DNA of 8,968 nucleotides from Akkermansiaceae bacterium (lineage in GTDB: Bacteria; Verrucomicrobiota; Verrucomicrobiia; Verrucomicrobiales; Akkermansiaceae): assembly GCA_023300065.1 (NCBI GenBank), contig JALZWJ010000186.1, forward strand, positions 1 to 8,968, read 5' to 3'. Below are positions 7,657 to 8,968 of this stretch, piece after piece. The position numbers and the translations under genes are program-made. The notes under the pieces were generated by a model that worked only from the letters and a program-made list of their open reading frames with translations, ran no database searches and was not told where the DNA came from. Positions within the stretch are counted from its first letter, which is position 1; the number at the start of each line of letters is the position of its first letter.

Positions 7657-8922
7657 GTAGGCTTGTTCGTTGAGGACTTTCATGGCGTCGATGAGCGGTT
7701 GGTGCTCTTTGCCGCGTGGTCCTACGATGCCTTTTTGGTAGTCTTCGCTGGCGTCGGCATATTTGAACCAATGCCAGCCGACGCAGTTCGGGTGGTCTTT
7801 GAGAAGGGCGGCGGTGTAGGTGTGATAGAATTCACCTGCATCTTCATGTTTGAGGACACGGAAACCGGCTCCTTCTTTTGCGACGTTGGTCTTCTTGTTC
7901 GGGATCTTCATGGCGTAGAACTCGCCGACGAGGAAGGGGCGTTCTGACCACTTCAGCCAGTCTGCGGTTTGTGCGCGGTCAGGGAGCCAGTGGTGATAGT
8001 AGTTTACGGAGACGATGTCGCAGACGTTGGCGGCTTTGAAGACGGGTTCGCTGATGCAGCGGCCGTGTAGTCTGCTGCCGAGGTAGAGGTGATTAGGGTC
8101 AGCCTTTTTGAGGGCGGTGGCGACGGTTTCGTAGTAACGCCGGGCGACTTCTTGGAGAAAGGCGGCTTGCACTTTTGGTTTGTCGATCTGGCCCTTTTTA
8201 ACGCGATTTTCTTCCATCCACTGGAGGGCGGCTTGGTGGCTGGCGTCGGTTTCAGGGAGCTTGAGGTATTTGCTGAGGGCGTCTGGGCGGAAGGGGAGTT
8301 CGTTGTCTGAAAAGTGGCCGAGAAGATAGGGGTCGTTTTTGATCTTGGTTGTTTTTTCGAGGGCGTAGCCTTCGCAAAATTTGGGCCATTCTTCGTCGAA
8401 GACTGGAGGGGCCTCGTAGGGGATTCCTTCGCCTCCATTTTTCTTGGAGCGATTTTCATCATAGGTTTTTAAGAAGCCTAAAGTGCTGCACCATGGAATG
8501 GGTTTTTCGACTTTCTGGAAGGGGCGGGGATCAGACCAACGGCCGATGGTGTTGAAGCCTGTTTCGGTGAGTAGGCTGTGGGTTTCTTTGGCCCATTTTG
8601 CGTCGTCTTGAGCTTCGACTCGTTTCGGTTCGACTGAGTTCATCCCGATGGAGAAGAAGAGGTTTCCTTCGGGATCGATGAGCCACCATTTACGGCCTTC
8701 TTTTGAGAGGCGGAAGAAGCCTGTGGCTTTGTTTTTTTGTATGGTCCAGCCGCCAAAAGGGCTGAGTTGGTCTGGGGCTTTGGCGGGGCGAACGGTCCTG
8801 GTGCGGCGATTTTCCCATGATTTTCCTGCGTCGCTTGAGTCGATGCTACCTGCGAATAGGCTGGTGATGAGGCCGAGGGTCGCGGCGATGAGTAAGAGAG
8901 GTCGGAAGGTTGGCAGTGGCAT
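7636..8922 (-). CDS. Secreted clan GH-A glycoside hydrolase, agarase-like
   Basis: The 428-residue product opens with a Sec signal peptide (hydrophobic LLLIAATLGLITSLFAG, cleavage near residues 24-26) and no lipobox cysteine, so it is likely exported to the periplasm or outside. The (beta/alpha)8 barrel landmarks are KWWLIDPEGNLFFSIGMN (79-95), TGFNTIGRWSD, DPYLLGHFSDNELPF with N207-E208 as probable acid/base, SVNYYHHW, and RPFLVGEFYAMK with E334 as probable nucleophile. The last strand reads VGWHWFKYAD. The phrase order recalls beta-agarase-like enzymes (GH50 or relatives), but the protein is shorter than classic GH50 agarases, and the polysaccharide cannot be named from sequence alone. It would suit a marine or algal-polysaccharide lifestyle. 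No sulfatase or transporter lies in the window. The ATG at 8922 has no Shine-Dalgarno, and no upstream in-frame ATG was found within the window. Confidence 0.75.
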   Translation of the reverse strand: MPLPTFRPLLLIAATLGLITSLFAGSIDSSDAGKSWENRRTRTVRPAKAPDQLSPFGGWTIQKNKATGFFRLSKEGRKWWLIDPEGNLFFSIGMNSVEPKRVEAQDDAKWAKETHSLLTETGFNTIGRWSDPRPFQKVEKPIPWCSTLGFLKTYDENRSKKNGGEGIPYEAPPVFDEEWPKFCEGYALEKTTKIKNDPYLLGHFSDNELPFRPDALSKYLKLPETDASHQAALQWMEENRVKKGQIDKPKVQAAFLQEVARRYYETVATALKKADPNHLYLGSRLHGRCISEPVFKAANVCDIVSVNYYHHWLPDRAQTADWLKWSERPFLVGEFYAMKIPNKKTNVAKEGAGFRVLKHEDAGEFYHTYTAALLKDHPNCVGWHWFKYADASEDYQKGIVGPRGKEHQPLIDAMKVLNEQAYSLRGTR

Positions 8923-8968
8923 TGAGGACTTTTCGCATGGAGGCCGGGGTGCTGCAAGAGGTCTTCCC

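Noticed and set aside
7653..7664. Repeat of GTGAGTAGGCT near 7653 and 8567
   Set aside because: An 11-bp match inside or beside coding DNA in a G-rich window is easily chance and has no flanking symmetry.

Overview
The window looks like a piece of a verrucomicrobial (PVC-group) chromosome. The clues are a B-type sdhC-sdhA-sdhB operon with one five-helix membrane subunit, a standalone prepilin-like protein of the kind abundant in Verrucomicrobia and Planctomycetes, a secreted agarase-like glycosidase, and almost no Shine-Dalgarno sequences. The lineage is inferred from these traits, not from a marker gene. The + strand is strongly G-rich regardless of gene orientation, suggesting it is the leading replication strand here.

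Layout. At 1-801 (+) lies the 3' part of a WYL-domain transcriptional regulator; its start is outside the window. From 802 to 1702 there is no intact gene. This stretch holds two minus-strand remnants (a possible N-terminus of an Eco57I-type restriction-modification methylase and a C-terminus resembling DUF3800 proteins), a perfect 29-bp direct repeat that copies the 3' end of the WYL gene, a nine-unit heptanucleotide array, and a strong rho-independent terminator. On the minus strand, 5155 down to 1703 is the succinate dehydrogenase operon sdhC-sdhA-sdhB (cytochrome b, flavoprotein, iron-sulfur protein), linking the TCA cycle to the quinone pool. Upstream of it, also on the minus strand, is a prepilin-like gene (6132-5359) closed by its own terminator. 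Divergent from that gene is a dihydrolipoamide dehydrogenase-like flavoprotein (6247-7656, +). Its 3' end overlaps, tail to tail, a secreted clan GH-A glycoside hydrolase gene (8922-7636, -).

The central metabolic block is ordinary and well supported. No previously undescribed multi-gene system is visible. The most unusual stretch is 771-1583: the 29-bp repeat flanks decayed, lower-GC DNA of defence or mobile type, like the scar of an integration or recombination at the 3' end of the WYL gene.
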